11,576 nucleotides of DNA from Candidatus Altimarinota bacterium (GCA_023142645.1 JAGLJE010000038.1:1-11576), one strand, 5' to 3'. Numbered from the stretch's first letter, positions 1 to 6,319 are shown. Translations and numbers: made by a program. The notes: generated by a model not told the origin, from the letters alone.

Positions 1-2
1 AT

Positions 3-599
3 GCGGCAGGGGAGGCGTTTGATAAAATTGCGCGACTGCTTGGCTTGCAGTATCCCGGTGGACCAGAGATTGAAAAAATTTCTCGTGGTTCGAAAAATCC
101 CGAAATGTTGCCGCGAGCATGGCTGCTACCGAAAGACATTTCCAAAAATTTCGATTCAGCAGAGGTTGGCGAGAGATTGCGGAATGGAAAGTTGCAGTTA
201 CCAAATTTTGACTTCTCGTTTTCCGGGCTGAAATCGGAAGTGCGAAGAAGAACCCAGAACTCAAAACGTAAAACGCCGAAAGAAATTAAAAACTTGGCGG
301 CGGGATTTCAGGAAAGTGTAATTGATGTACTTGCGACAAAAACTTTGCTCGCGGCGAAAAAATTTCACGCGAAAGAGATTCATCTCGCAGGTGGGGTTTC
401 GGCAAATTCTGCGCTAAGGGAGCGGTTTCAAAAATATTCCGATGAGCTGAAAATAAAATTCCGCAACCCTGTGCGTTTCGAATTTTGTACGGACAACGCG
501 GCGATGATTGCGGCGGCAGGGGAATGGATTTTTCGGCGGAGTCCTCAGAAATTCGCGAAAATGCGGTTCGTAAAAGTTGATCCGAATTTAAGGTTTTGA
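3..599 (+). CDS. tsaD: tRNA N6-adenosine threonylcarbamoyltransferase TsaD, 3' part
   Basis: TsaD transfers the threonylcarbamoyl group to A37 of ANN-decoding tRNAs (t6A), working in the cytoplasm with TsaB and TsaE. The reading frame is open from base 3 and runs off the left edge. About 199 codons remain of a usual 330-345, so the N-terminal metal-binding His motif lies outside the window. Family landmarks seen in order: AAGEAFDKIARLLGL then YPGGPEIEK at the window start, NFDFSFSGLKSEV near bases 207-245, AGGVSANSALRERF near 387-428, and CTDNAAMIAAAGEW near 486-527. The gene ends with TGA at the normal family C-terminus, evidence that UGA is a stop in this organism. The ATG at base 1 is in another frame and is not its start. 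A 59-nt gap carrying a promoter-like sequence separates it from the glycosyltransferase gene. Confidence 0.97.
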   Translation, partial: AAGEAFDKIARLLGLQYPGGPEIEKISRGSKNPEMLPRAWLLPKDISKNFDSAEVGERLRNGKLQLPNFDFSFSGLKSEVRRRTQNSKRKTPKEIKNLAAGFQESVIDVLATKTLLAAKKFHAKEIHLAGGVSANSALRERFQKYSDELKIKFRNPVRFEFCTDNAAMIAAAGEWIFRRSPQKFAKMRFVKVDPNLRF

Positions 600-612
600 A
601 ATGATGAATGGA

Positions 613-640
613 TTGAGTAGAGCTATAGTTGCGGTAAAAT
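613..640 (+). promoter_or_regulatory. Putative sigma-70-type promoter of the glycosyltransferase gene
   Basis: A -35-like TTGAGT (613-618) and a -10-like TAAAAT (635-640) are 16 nt apart. Transcription would start near 647, leaving a leader of about 12 nt before the TTG start at 659. No Shine-Dalgarno sequence is visible in that leader. Prediction from hexamers only. Confidence 0.45.
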
Positions 641-658
641 ATTTGCAATTTTTAAATT

Positions 659-1507
659 TTGAAATTTAGTGTCATCATCCCGACATTCAACCGCGCGGAA
701 ATTTTGCGAAGAAATTTAAATCTTCTTGCCACGCAAACTTTCGACGATTTTGAAGTTGTTGTGATCGACGATGGTTCGACGGACGAGACTCTTCGCTTGC
801 TTCGCGAATTTGAAAAAAAGGTGGAGTTTCCACTCAGATTTCTTACGCAAAAAAACAGTGGGCAAGGGGTTGCGCGAAATCAGGGAATTAAAATTTCAGC
901 TGGCGAGATTCTCCTCTTTCTTGGCGATGACATGCTACCGTTGCCCAACTTGCTTGAAAAACACGCGGAATTTCACGATTCCCATCCTGCCGATAATTTC
1001 GCGTGTTTCGGACTCGTTCGCTGGCATCCCGAAATTCGGATTTCCAAATTTATGAAGTGGCTCGAAAGGTCGGGTGTGCAATTCAAATTCCAAGATTTAA
1101 AAGAAAATTCTGAAACTGATTTTTGGCGATTTTATACCGCGAACATTTCTCTCAAAAAAAGTTTTCTCGGAAAGGAAAGATTTAACGAAAATTTTTCCGG
1201 CTGGGGTTTCGAGGATGCTGAGATCGGTTTGCGACTTCAAAAAAAAGGAATGAAACTACTTTTCAGTCCGGAAGCGATCGCGCAACATTTTCACAAGATT
1301 TCTGCCGGAAGCTTGGCTGATCGACAACTCGCAGCGGGAAGAAATGCGGTGAAGTTTCAAAAACTGCATCCTGAAATTTCCATTCTCCCGCGAGGTGGGA
1401 AACTGCTCGCGCAAAAAATTATAGCAAGTCTGCTACCTTTCACTTTTTACGGAAAAGCGAAGCGGGCATTTCTCCGCGGAATTGCAGAGGCAAATCGAGA
1501 AGGTTAA
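659..1507 (+). CDS. Family 2 glycosyltransferase
   Basis: A 282-residue GT-A fold glycosyltransferase of the GT2 family, expected to move a sugar from a nucleotide-sugar donor to a growing glycan at the inner face of the membrane. Visible motifs: N-terminal VIIPTFNRAE (residues 5-14), nucleotide-binding DDGSTD (37-42), NSGQGVARNQGI (66-77), metal-binding GDD (89-91), and the C-terminal GWGFEDAEIGLRL (181-193), whose ED pair is the likely catalytic-base region, as in chondroitin-polymerase-like GT2 enzymes. There is no membrane segment. The start is TTG: the in-frame codon before it is ATT and before that comes the stop TAA (653-655). The solute-binding protein gene starts 12 nt after its stop, suggesting co-transcription. 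Donor and acceptor cannot be read from sequence. Confidence 0.93.
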   Translation: MKFSVIIPTFNRAEILRRNLNLLATQTFDDFEVVVIDDGSTDETLRLLREFEKKVEFPLRFLTQKNSGQGVARNQGIKISAGEILLFLGDDMLPLPNLLEKHAEFHDSHPADNFACFGLVRWHPEIRISKFMKWLERSGVQFKFQDLKENSETDFWRFYTANISLKKSFLGKERFNENFSGWGFEDAEIGLRLQKKGMKLLFSPEAIAQHFHKISAGSLADRQLAAGRNAVKFQKLHPEISILPRGGKLLAQKIIASLLPFTFYGKAKRAFLRGIAEANREG

Positions 1508-1519
1508 AATGTCCACCAA

Positions 1520-2890
1520 ATGAGAGGAAAAATTATTAAAATTGTAGCGGTGATTGGTGGACTCGTGCTTGCGTGGGTTTTGATTTTTTTTGTTTTTGGC
1601 GAGTCGCGGAATCCGCAACCAGTCGCGCAGCTTGAGTTTTGGAATGTTTTTGACACCACCGACAAAATGAAGCCGCTGCTTTCCAAATTTACCGGGGAAA
1701 CGGGGATTGAAGTGAATTATCGTAGTTTTACCGATTTGCAGGAATATCGTGAAACCCTTCTCTTCGAATTGGCGGCAGGGGAGGGACCGGATGTACTTGC
1801 GGTGCACGGTTCATGGATTCCTAAATATAAAAATCTGTTTCACCCGTTGCCCGTCGAGTTGGGGTATTCGACAGAAGATGTTCACCATGATTTCGTGGAT
1901 GCGGTGGCTTCTACCGTAATTCTTAAGGAAGATGACTCCGAAACTGAGATTTTCGCGCTGCCGATGTATCTCGACACGCTCGCGATTTATTTCAACAAAA
2001 CTCTTTTTCGGAATGTTCTCTCGAAACCGTATCCCGCGCCGGAGCTTACATGGTCGGGGGTGCGTGAGGATGTGATCGCGCTTACCGCGAAAGATTCTGA
2101 CAATCCCGAAGATTTCATTCTCGCAGGGATCGCTCTCGGTCGTGCAGACAACATTACTCGAGGAGTGGAGCTTTTTTACACGCTTTACCGCCAGCTTGGT
2201 GGAAAGAATTTAACTGAAGCTTTAGGAGAGCGTGATCGTGATGATTTCGGCAAAGCCTACCAGCCGCTTGCCGCCGCAGTCGATTTCCTCACCTCGTTTT
2301 CACGAGATTATCGAAATCAAGAATATTCGTGGAATTCGAAAATTTCCGCTGAAGCTCCCGAAAAAGAAATCGGCGTTTTTGTACGAGGGAAGGTAGCAAT
2401 GATCGCAGGCTATTCGTATTATTTCGAGGAAATTAAAGATCTGATTTGGCAGCAGAAAAAATTAGGAAAAAAATCGATTGAAATTTCCGAAGTTGGTATT
2501 GCCCCATTTCCGCAAATCCACGATCCTCAAGCTGGTAATCCGAAAGTTGTACTTGCTGATTTTTTCGCGCTTGCAGTCGCAAAATCTTCGAAAAATCCCC
2601 TCGAAAGTTGGCAGCTGATTCTCGAACTCACGGGAAATTCCGCGCAAGAAGAATATTTTAAAATCACAAAAAAGCCGACATCGCGGCGGGATTTGATTGA
2701 AGAACAGAAAGAAGATTCACTTTTTGGGATTTTTGCAGAGCAGGCGGTATACGCCGACACTCTCGCGATTGTGAATGACAAACTTTTCACGGAAGCCGTG
2801 GCAGATATTTTGAATCGTGTTTCCGACAGGGAAATCACTTCAAATGAAGGCTCGAAAGAACTCGAAAAAATTTTTGCTTCAGCGGGGTGA
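1520..2890 (+). CDS. Membrane-anchored family 1 extracellular solute-binding protein
   Basis: A 456-residue MalE-like (family 1) ABC-type solute-binding protein acting outside the membrane. Residues 6-26 form a strongly hydrophobic segment after a basic N-terminus (MRGKIIK). No lipobox Cys follows, so it is probably held by an uncleaved anchor rather than a lipid. Typical family features follow: LEFWNVFDTTDKM (38-50), the AAGEGPDVLAV stretch (85-95), ALPMYLDTLAIYFNK (146-160, the hinge-side 'P...D...YNK' signature), and RGKVAMIAGYSYYF near 288-301. The length is normal for the family. No permease or ATPase gene is adjacent, so the partner transporter, if any, is elsewhere. The ATG at 1520 follows an in-frame stop at 1505-1507 and has no good SD. 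The gene ends in TGA, which lies inside a hairpin. The ligand is unknown; glycans or glycan fragments are an inference from context. Confidence 0.9.
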   Translation: MRGKIIKIVAVIGGLVLAWVLIFFVFGESRNPQPVAQLEFWNVFDTTDKMKPLLSKFTGETGIEVNYRSFTDLQEYRETLLFELAAGEGPDVLAVHGSWIPKYKNLFHPLPVELGYSTEDVHHDFVDAVASTVILKEDDSETEIFALPMYLDTLAIYFNKTLFRNVLSKPYPAPELTWSGVREDVIALTAKDSDNPEDFILAGIALGRADNITRGVELFYTLYRQLGGKNLTEALGERDRDDFGKAYQPLAAAVDFLTSFSRDYRNQEYSWNSKISAEAPEKEIGVFVRGKVAMIAGYSYYFEEIKDLIWQQKKLGKKSIEISEVGIAPFPQIHDPQAGNPKVVLADFFALAVAKSSKNPLESWQLILELTGNSAQEEYFKITKKPTSRRDLIEEQKEDSLFGIFAEQAVYADTLAIVNDKLFTEAVADILNRVSDREITSNEGSKELEKIFASAG

Positions 2891-2926
2891 AAACCCCACG
2901 CTTAAGCGTAGGGTTTAGCAGTGGGG
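2884..2926 (+). terminator. Hairpin cluster after the solute-binding protein gene
   Basis: Bases 2891-2916 form an almost perfect inverted repeat: 12 pairs with one C/A mismatch (2897/2910) around a tight TTAA turn, A-rich on the 5' side and TTT on the 3' side. It could end transcription of the upstream pair, but the T tract is only three bases. Two other stems compete for the same C-run: GGGGT (2884-2888) with ACCCC (2893-2897) across a GAAA loop, and CCCCAC (2894-2899) with GTGGGG (2921-2926). The TGA stop of the upstream gene is inside the first stem. Confidence 0.5.
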
Positions 2927-2932
2927 TAAAAT
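2927..2932 (+). promoter_or_regulatory. Possible -10 element giving a leaderless ligase mRNA
   Basis: TAAAAT lies 7 nt before the ATG at 2940, so a transcript from it would begin at or next to the start codon. No -35 hexamer is convincing. The preceding GGGG resembles the bases before the TAAAAT at 635-640. Weak prediction. Confidence 0.3.
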
Positions 2933-2939
2933 TTTCTCA

Positions 2940-4274
2940 ATGCATTTTTTAAAGAAACTTAAATTCCCGCAGCTTTCGAAAATCAACTTCCTCCACATTT
3001 CTCAATTTTTTTTCGGTTCTGCGGTTTTTCTCCTTCCTTTGCGGATTCGCAGTTTGCTGTATTTCGGGGATTCCTATTCTTTCGATTTTTTCAACGAATA
3101 TCTCGCTTTTTTCGTTCACGCGAGCGAGATTCTTCTTCTTCTTGCTTTCTTTTTTTTAGGGATTGCTCTTCTTTTCAAATTCGTCACGGTGGATGAATTC
3201 ACCTTTCCTCCGTCAAAAATTCTCATCCCGTTTTTTATTCTCCTCGCCGTTTCTGCTATCGCGGTTCCATTCGCGCGTGATCCGTTGCTTGCACTCCTTC
3301 ATTTTTGGCGGCTGCTTGAATTTGCACTCGCAGCATTTTTCATCGCCTCCAGAATTTTTGACCGGAACGCGATTCTACGAATTTTTGTGGCTGCCTTATT
3401 TTTTCAAACTGCGCTAGCGACCGCGCAATTTTTTGCGCACGGCGAACTTGGCTTCCATTTTTTCGGCGAAAGTTTTTTCACTGCCGAAACTTTCAATGTT
3501 GCCAAAACCGTATTGCCAACTGGTGAGGTGTTAGTTCGCGGGATGGGCACGCTCGCGCACGCTAATATTCTCGGTGGGCTGGCAGCGATTGCGCTCCTCC
3601 TTCTCGCAATGTATCCCCGCAAGTCCGCGCCCGTTTATTTCGTCTCCGCCGTGATTTTTGCAGGAATGTTTTTCTCATTTTCGAGGGCGGCTTACCTCGC
3701 TTTTTTTGTCGGAATTTTTGTGCTGCTCGTTTTCCAATTTCGCCGTCGAATCATTTCTTCACTTGCCGCGTTCTCGATTTTCGGAATCCTTCTCTTCGTG
3801 TTCGGTTCTCCGTTTTTCGTCAGACTGCAATCAGATTCCGGTATTCCTTCTCGTCTCGATCAGATTTCTCATACGTTTGAAATTTCAAAGAAAAATCCGT
3901 TTAGTGTCGGTCGTGGTGCTTATACTCTCTCACTTGCTGAGAATTTTCCGCATCTTGAAAATTGGCAGTTGCAGCCGGTTCACAATTTTTTTGCGTTGAA
4001 ATTCGCAGAAGAATCCGCGCTCACCGCGTTCGCATGGCTCGCGGTTTTTGCCTCACTCGCGTGGCAGACTTTCCGCCGAAAAAAATTTACCGCCCTCGCG
4101 CTTCTCGTTGCCACTTTTATTCTCGCAAACTTTGACCACTATTTTTCCACAAATTTTTCCGCCGAAGCGGTTCTGTGGATTGTTTTAGGATTTGTTGTTG
4201 CAGAAATTGCGGACAAAAAAATGACATTTCGGAATACTGCGCTTCGAAATTTAGGAATTGAAAAGTTAAAATAA
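2940..4274 (+). CDS. O-antigen ligase/polymerase family membrane protein (Wzy_C type)
   Basis: A 444-residue polytopic membrane protein with roughly ten or more hydrophobic segments, rich in Phe and Leu. It matches the O-antigen ligase/polymerase superfamily (WaaL/Wzy/PglL-like), which joins lipid-linked glycans to an acceptor outside the membrane. Signatures: GTLAHANILGGL (203-214), FSFSRAAYLAF (245-255, with the conserved Arg), and a large external loop at about 290-350 containing GRGAYT (324-329) and PVHNFFALKFAEES (346-359, with the His usual near the active site). It follows the solute-binding protein gene after a 49-nt gap with hairpins and a possible -10 box. The ATG at 2940 is at a plausible leaderless position. 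Whether it acts as ligase, polymerase or protein glycosylase cannot be settled from sequence. It suits the GT2 upstream and the ManC gene further right. Confidence 0.85.
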   Translation: MHFLKKLKFPQLSKINFLHISQFFFGSAVFLLPLRIRSLLYFGDSYSFDFFNEYLAFFVHASEILLLLAFFFLGIALLFKFVTVDEFTFPPSKILIPFFILLAVSAIAVPFARDPLLALLHFWRLLEFALAAFFIASRIFDRNAILRIFVAALFFQTALATAQFFAHGELGFHFFGESFFTAETFNVAKTVLPTGEVLVRGMGTLAHANILGGLAAIALLLLAMYPRKSAPVYFVSAVIFAGMFFSFSRAAYLAFFVGIFVLLVFQFRRRIISSLAAFSIFGILLFVFGSPFFVRLQSDSGIPSRLDQISHTFEISKKNPFSVGRGAYTLSLAENFPHLENWQLQPVHNFFALKFAEESALTAFAWLAVFASLAWQTFRRKKFTALALLVATFILANFDHYFSTNFSAEAVLWIVLGFVVAEIADKKMTFRNTALRNLGIEKLK

Positions 4275-4321
4275 TTGAGTTAGTCTGACTTCTCATTCAT
4301 TACGGTGTTCTTTGATTTCTC

Positions 4322-4480
4322 GATTTGTGGGGAGACGCGCGGATGTGGTAGTCGGTGGGATCTAAATGGATGCCCGCTCACTCACGCTCGCGCGTTCTCT
4401 TCGCAGGTTTAAAAGAAGTTAATCTACCGAATTGGCGGTGAAATTAAAATCTTTCAGCTTCGATTTGGTGGATTAACTTT
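4322..4480 (+). ncRNA. Putative structured RNA: two long consecutive hairpins
   Basis: This gene-free stretch between 4274 and 4498 folds into two long helices. Hairpin 1 spans 4322-4409. Arms 4322-4341 and 4389-4409 give 20 near-continuous pairs with one bulged T (4395) and a CGCGCG/CGCGCG core. Then come short pairs 4345-4347/4383-4385 and 4350-4352/4380-4382. An upper stem 4354-4362/4369-4378 has a bulged G (4372) and a TAAATG loop. Hairpin 2 spans 4415-4480: arms 4416-4435 and 4460-4479 pair over 20 bp with no bulge, with an inner TGAAA/TTTCA stem (4439-4443/4452-4456). Many pairs are G·U and fit only a + strand transcript. A short T run (4484-4488) and then a strong SD follow, so it may be a cis-acting leader, a riboswitch-like element with a terminator, or a separate small RNA. 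I recognise no known RNA family (not tRNA, tmRNA, RNase P or SRP RNA motifs). Confidence 0.55.
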
Positions 4481-4488
4481 AAATTTTT

Positions 4489-4497
4489 AGAAAGGAG
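4489..4497 (+). promoter_or_regulatory. Strong Shine-Dalgarno with no well-spaced AUG
   Basis: AGAAAGGAG is an excellent SD. The ATG touching it (4498) has no spacer and opens only a 28-codon frame ending at TGA (4582-4584). The 4-TM gene frame has ATT at 4502 (4-nt spacer) and ATA at 4505 (7-nt spacer), but its first ATG is at 4529, 31 nt away. The site therefore questions the start assigned to that gene. Confidence 0.6.
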
Positions 4498-4528
4498 ATG
4501 AATTATAAGATACATAATTGGCTCAACG

Positions 4529-4966
4529 ATGGAAGAAACAGTAAGAAAAGTTGGGAGGCAAATGCTAATTGTCCTTATGGTTGAGTTGTTAGCAGTTTCT
4601 GTATTAATTTTTGCGAGAGTTGTTTTATATCCCCACGACAAAGGGATAGTATCCGACTATGTCGCGTTAATGTGTGCGGCGGTTAGTTTTATTTTTTCAA
4701 CGACAGTTCTGATCTATAAATTTTTTGGAAGGAAGGTGAAAAAGATATGGCTAATGCTGGACTGTAGGTATCCCCTCCACGAGGGAGCTCCTTCACGAGG
4801 AGGAACAATTATCAGCGGTCTTGCCACTATAGTGGTGAGTGCGGCGTTTCTCGTATTCGCGTTTTTTGACAAGAATCGAGGAATATGCGGCTATATTACA
4901 TCAGCAGTAGCTGTTTCTGCTATCGCTCTTGTGGCAACAGTCTTTTTAAAACTGGAAAAAAATTAA
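4529..4966 (+). CDS. Uncharacterised small four-helix membrane protein
   Basis: A 145-residue protein that I do not recognise. It has four hydrophobic segments (about 12-34, 43-66, 92-113 and 118-140). A basic loop between the second and third (FGRKVKKIW at 66-74, then a Cys-Arg-Tyr-Pro stretch) should be cytoplasmic by the positive-inside rule, putting both termini inside. No catalytic motif is evident. The ATG at 4529 is the first in frame but has no SD. The good SD at 4489-4497 suggests initiation at ATT 4502 or ATA 4505, adding about 8-9 residues (IIRYIIGST...), or else an undetected frameshift. Arg codons are mainly AGA/AGG, and ATA and TTA occur often, unlike the CGN-rich neighbours; this suggests acquisition or low expression. 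The next small gene starts 18 nt downstream, with its SD overlapping this gene's stop codon. It could be a sensor, channel, immunity or envelope protein; none can be chosen. Confidence 0.7.
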   Translation: MEETVRKVGRQMLIVLMVELLAVSVLIFARVVLYPHDKGIVSDYVALMCAAVSFIFSTTVLIYKFFGRKVKKIWLMLDCRYPLHEGAPSRGGTIISGLATIVVSAAFLVFAFFDKNRGICGYITSAVAVSAIALVATVFLKLEKN

Positions 4967-4973
4967 AAGGAGG
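4965..4973 (+). promoter_or_regulatory. Strong Shine-Dalgarno of the 60-codon gene
   Basis: AAAAGGAGG overlaps the TAA stop (4964-4966) of the four-helix protein gene and lies 11 nt before the ATG at 4985. The overlap suggests coupled translation. Such full SDs are absent from the ribosomal and polysaccharide genes in this window. Confidence 0.75.
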
Positions 4974-4984
4974 CGAAGAAAAAA

Positions 4985-5167
4985 ATGAAAAAAATAAAGG
5001 GACTTAGTCCCGAGGATGTTTGGATTAAAATCGCCGAAAATATGGCGAATTCATCAGGGAGAAAATTAGAAGAAGAATATTCTCTCCCTGAAAAAGTTGG
5101 AGTCGCAGCAGTGTGGATTTTTGGATTTACAATTTTTTTGGCTGTTTCATATTTTTGCGGACAATAA
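4985..5167 (+). CDS. Uncharacterised 60-residue single-pass membrane protein
   Basis: Not recognised as a family. The N-terminal half (about 1-37) is soluble and charged, with KKIKGL, an amphipathic stretch PEDVWIKIAENMANSSGRKL, then EEEY. A single hydrophobic helix at 38-57 (VGVAAVWIFGFTIFLAVSYF) precedes the C-terminal CGQ. This looks like a tail-anchored small protein. It is downstream of, and translationally linked to, the four-helix protein gene, and an intrinsic terminator follows within 15 nt, so the two are probably one short operon. Codon use is AT-rich, as in its partner. A small subunit or regulator of the four-helix protein is one idea; a toxin-like small hydrophobic protein is another. 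Neither is shown by the sequence. Confidence 0.7.
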   Translation: MKKIKGLSPEDVWIKIAENMANSSGRKLEEEYSLPEKVGVAAVWIFGFTIFLAVSYFCGQ

Positions 5168-5180
5168 ACCTGCGGAGATC

Positions 5181-5228
5181 GAGGAAGTCGAAGTGTTTCA
5201 CCACATTTCGACTTCCTCACCTTTTTTT
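5181..5228 (+). terminator. Intrinsic terminator after the small membrane-protein pair
   Basis: GAGGAAGTCGAAGTGT (5181-5196) pairs with ACATTTCGACTTCCTC (5203-5218): 16 bp with one G·T wobble and a 6-nt loop. ACC and seven Ts (5222-5228) follow. The T tract is on the 3' side only for the + strand, so it serves the + strand genes. Sequence beyond the stem in the - direction is not T-rich. Confidence 0.92.
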
Positions 5229-5262
5229 GCATGTCTGAAAATTTTTTCAGTTAGAATTAAAG

Positions 5263-5283
5263 TAATTTTTTCGTAAAAAATTA
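5263..5283. repeat. Perfect AT-only palindrome between convergent genes
   Basis: TAATTTTTT (5263-5271) and AAAAAATTA (5275-5283) are exact inverted copies around CGT. A second one lies beside it at 5235-5250 (CTGAAAA/TTTTCAG). They are in the convergent gap (5168-5412) and could help end the - strand ribosomal operon, but contain little GC. Confidence 0.5.
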
Positions 5284-5327
5284 ACTTTCCAAAAATGCTC
5301 GGTATTCTTTCATTTCTATTGCTGTGT

Positions 5328-5365
5328 GAGCTTGGCTTTTCAAAAAACCAAAAAGCAGAAGGCTC
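5328..5365. repeat. Imperfect hairpin downstream of rpsI
   Basis: GAGCTT (5328-5333) pairs with AAGGCTC (5359-5365, one bulged G), and inside it GCTTTT (5335-5340) pairs with AAAAGC (5351-5356). It lies about 50 nt past the rpsI stop on the - strand. No T run follows in that direction, so it is not a standard terminator. It may be an mRNA 3'-end stem. A smaller stem CGAAGA/TCTTCG is at 5382-5396. Confidence 0.35.
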
Positions 5366-5412
5366 ATTAGCTAGCAAAGGTCGAAGATTTTCTTCGGATT
5401 GTTCGTTATCAA

Positions 5413-5856
5413 CTATCGCTTTGACCATTGTGGCGCTCGTCGTGCGCGCTTCAAGCCCGGCTTCTTTCGCTCCTTTTTTCGCGAATCGCGGGTGATAAAT
5501 CCAGCTTTTTTCAACGCGCTTTTTCGAGTTTCATCCTCCTTCACGAGCGCACGGGAAATTCCGTGGCGGCAGGCTTCCGCTCCGGCCGAGATTCCACCTC
5601 CGATGAGTTTGATTTCTACATCGTAATTTTTTTCACTCGTATCTGCGACCTTGAATGGCGCGAGAAAAGAAGAAATATCTTTTCCAACTGTGAAATATTC
5701 CTTAAATTTTCGTTCGTTCACGAAAATTTCACCCTTTCCTTTCGGAAAAATCTTCACGCGTGCGATTGCCGTCTTGCGTTTTCCAAGCGCATAAATATAC
5801 GGCTTAGTGCTCACGGGCTTATTTTCGGTTTTGGCTTTCGTTGGATTCAAGCTCAA
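5413..5856 (-). CDS. rpsI: 30S ribosomal protein S9
   Basis: uS9 of the small subunit head, whose C-terminal tail reaches the P-site tRNA. 147 residues, slightly longer than the usual 130 because of about 17 extra N-terminal residues. Hallmarks: YALGKRKTAIARVKIFPKGKG (21-41), FKEYF (51-55), GGGISAGAEACRHGISRAL (86-104) and the basic tail GLKRARRAPQWSKR ending in the invariant SKR. The start is TTG (5854-5856), with another TTG two codons on; the frame stays open upstream but has no ATG or SD. The stop is TAG, while most neighbours use TAA. It is the last gene of the operon, 26 nt after rplM, in the common rplM-rpsI pairing. Confidence 0.96.
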   Translation of the reverse strand: MSLNPTKAKTENKPVSTKPYIYALGKRKTAIARVKIFPKGKGEIFVNERKFKEYFTVGKDISSFLAPFKVADTSEKNYDVEIKLIGGGISAGAEACRHGISRALVKEDETRKSALKKAGFITRDSRKKERKKPGLKRARRAPQWSKR

Positions 5857-5882
5857 GGAATTTAAAAAGTAAATTTGAAATT

Positions 5883-6317
5883 TTAAATCTTCAATTCAAT
5901 AGGTTGCTGTGCTTCGTGAGGATGTTGATCACCTGTAAAAATTTTCAGCCGCTGCATTCTTCCGTTACGCAGTCGGTTCTTCGGCAACATTCCGCCGATT
6001 GCGAGTTCGAGAATCTTTGTCGGTTTTTTCTCCAGCATTTCTTTCGCGCTCACTTCTTTCAAATGTCCGCGGTAGCCGGAATGCGTACGGTAAAGTTTGT
6101 CTGTAAGCTTCTTGCCAGTAAAGCGGATTTTTTTTGCATTTACGATAATCACACCGTCACCGAGATCGAGATGCGGCGTGAAGTCGGCGCGATGTTTCCC
6201 AGTCAATCTGCGTGCAGCTTCGGTGGCCACTTTGCCTGGAGTTTTTCCATTCGCGTCAATCACGAACCACTTCGCGTTTTGAGGAATTTCGGAGGTTTTT
6301 GGAAGAGTAGTTTTCAT
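5883..6317 (-). CDS. rplM: 50S ribosomal protein L13
   Basis: uL13, an early-assembly large-subunit protein. 144 residues, the usual length. Visible: KWFVIDANGKTPGKVATEAAR (16-36), GDGVIIVNAKKI (53-64), and the strongly conserved IGGMLPKNRLRNGRMQRLKI then GDQHPHEAQQP near the C-terminus. The ATG (6315-6317) starts only 2 nt after the rplQ stop, with no SD. The close packing suggests co-translation with rplQ. Confidence 0.97.
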   Translation of the reverse strand: MKTTLPKTSEIPQNAKWFVIDANGKTPGKVATEAARRLTGKHRADFTPHLDLGDGVIIVNAKKIRFTGKKLTDKLYRTHSGYRGHLKEVSAKEMLEKKPTKILELAIGGMLPKNRLRNGRMQRLKIFTGDQHPHEAQQPIELKI

Positions 6318-6319
6318 TT

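Noticed and set aside
597..599. Alternative genetic code with UGA read as glycine
   Set aside because: TGA ends tsaD and the solute-binding protein gene at the expected family ends, and no family core contains in-frame TGA.
286..648. 120-codon - strand frame opposite tsaD
   Set aside because: Shadow of the highly conserved tsaD frame; no independent coding signal.
4322..4409. tRNA, tmRNA, SRP or RNase P RNA in the structured region
   Set aside because: No cloverleaf, T-loop GTTCGA, SRP GGAA loop or RNase P core motif is present; the fold is a long single hairpin.
4498..4584. 28-codon frame beginning at the ATG touching the SD
   Set aside because: There is no spacing between SD and ATG, and the frame is short and overlaps a longer coding frame. 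Kept only as part of a start-site question.
4444..4641. 65-codon - strand frame
   Set aside because: It is antisense to the structured RNA, the SD and the start of the four-helix gene; no signal supports it.
4322..5167. Retron (structured RNA plus effector)
   Set aside because: No reverse transcriptase gene or YxDD motif occurs in the window; the adjacent proteins are small membrane proteins.
5198..5428. 76-codon - strand frame overlapping the rpsI end and the terminator
   Set aside because: It overlaps conserved rpsI coding sequence and runs through the + strand terminator hairpin; composition is not protein-like and no SD or promoter supports it.
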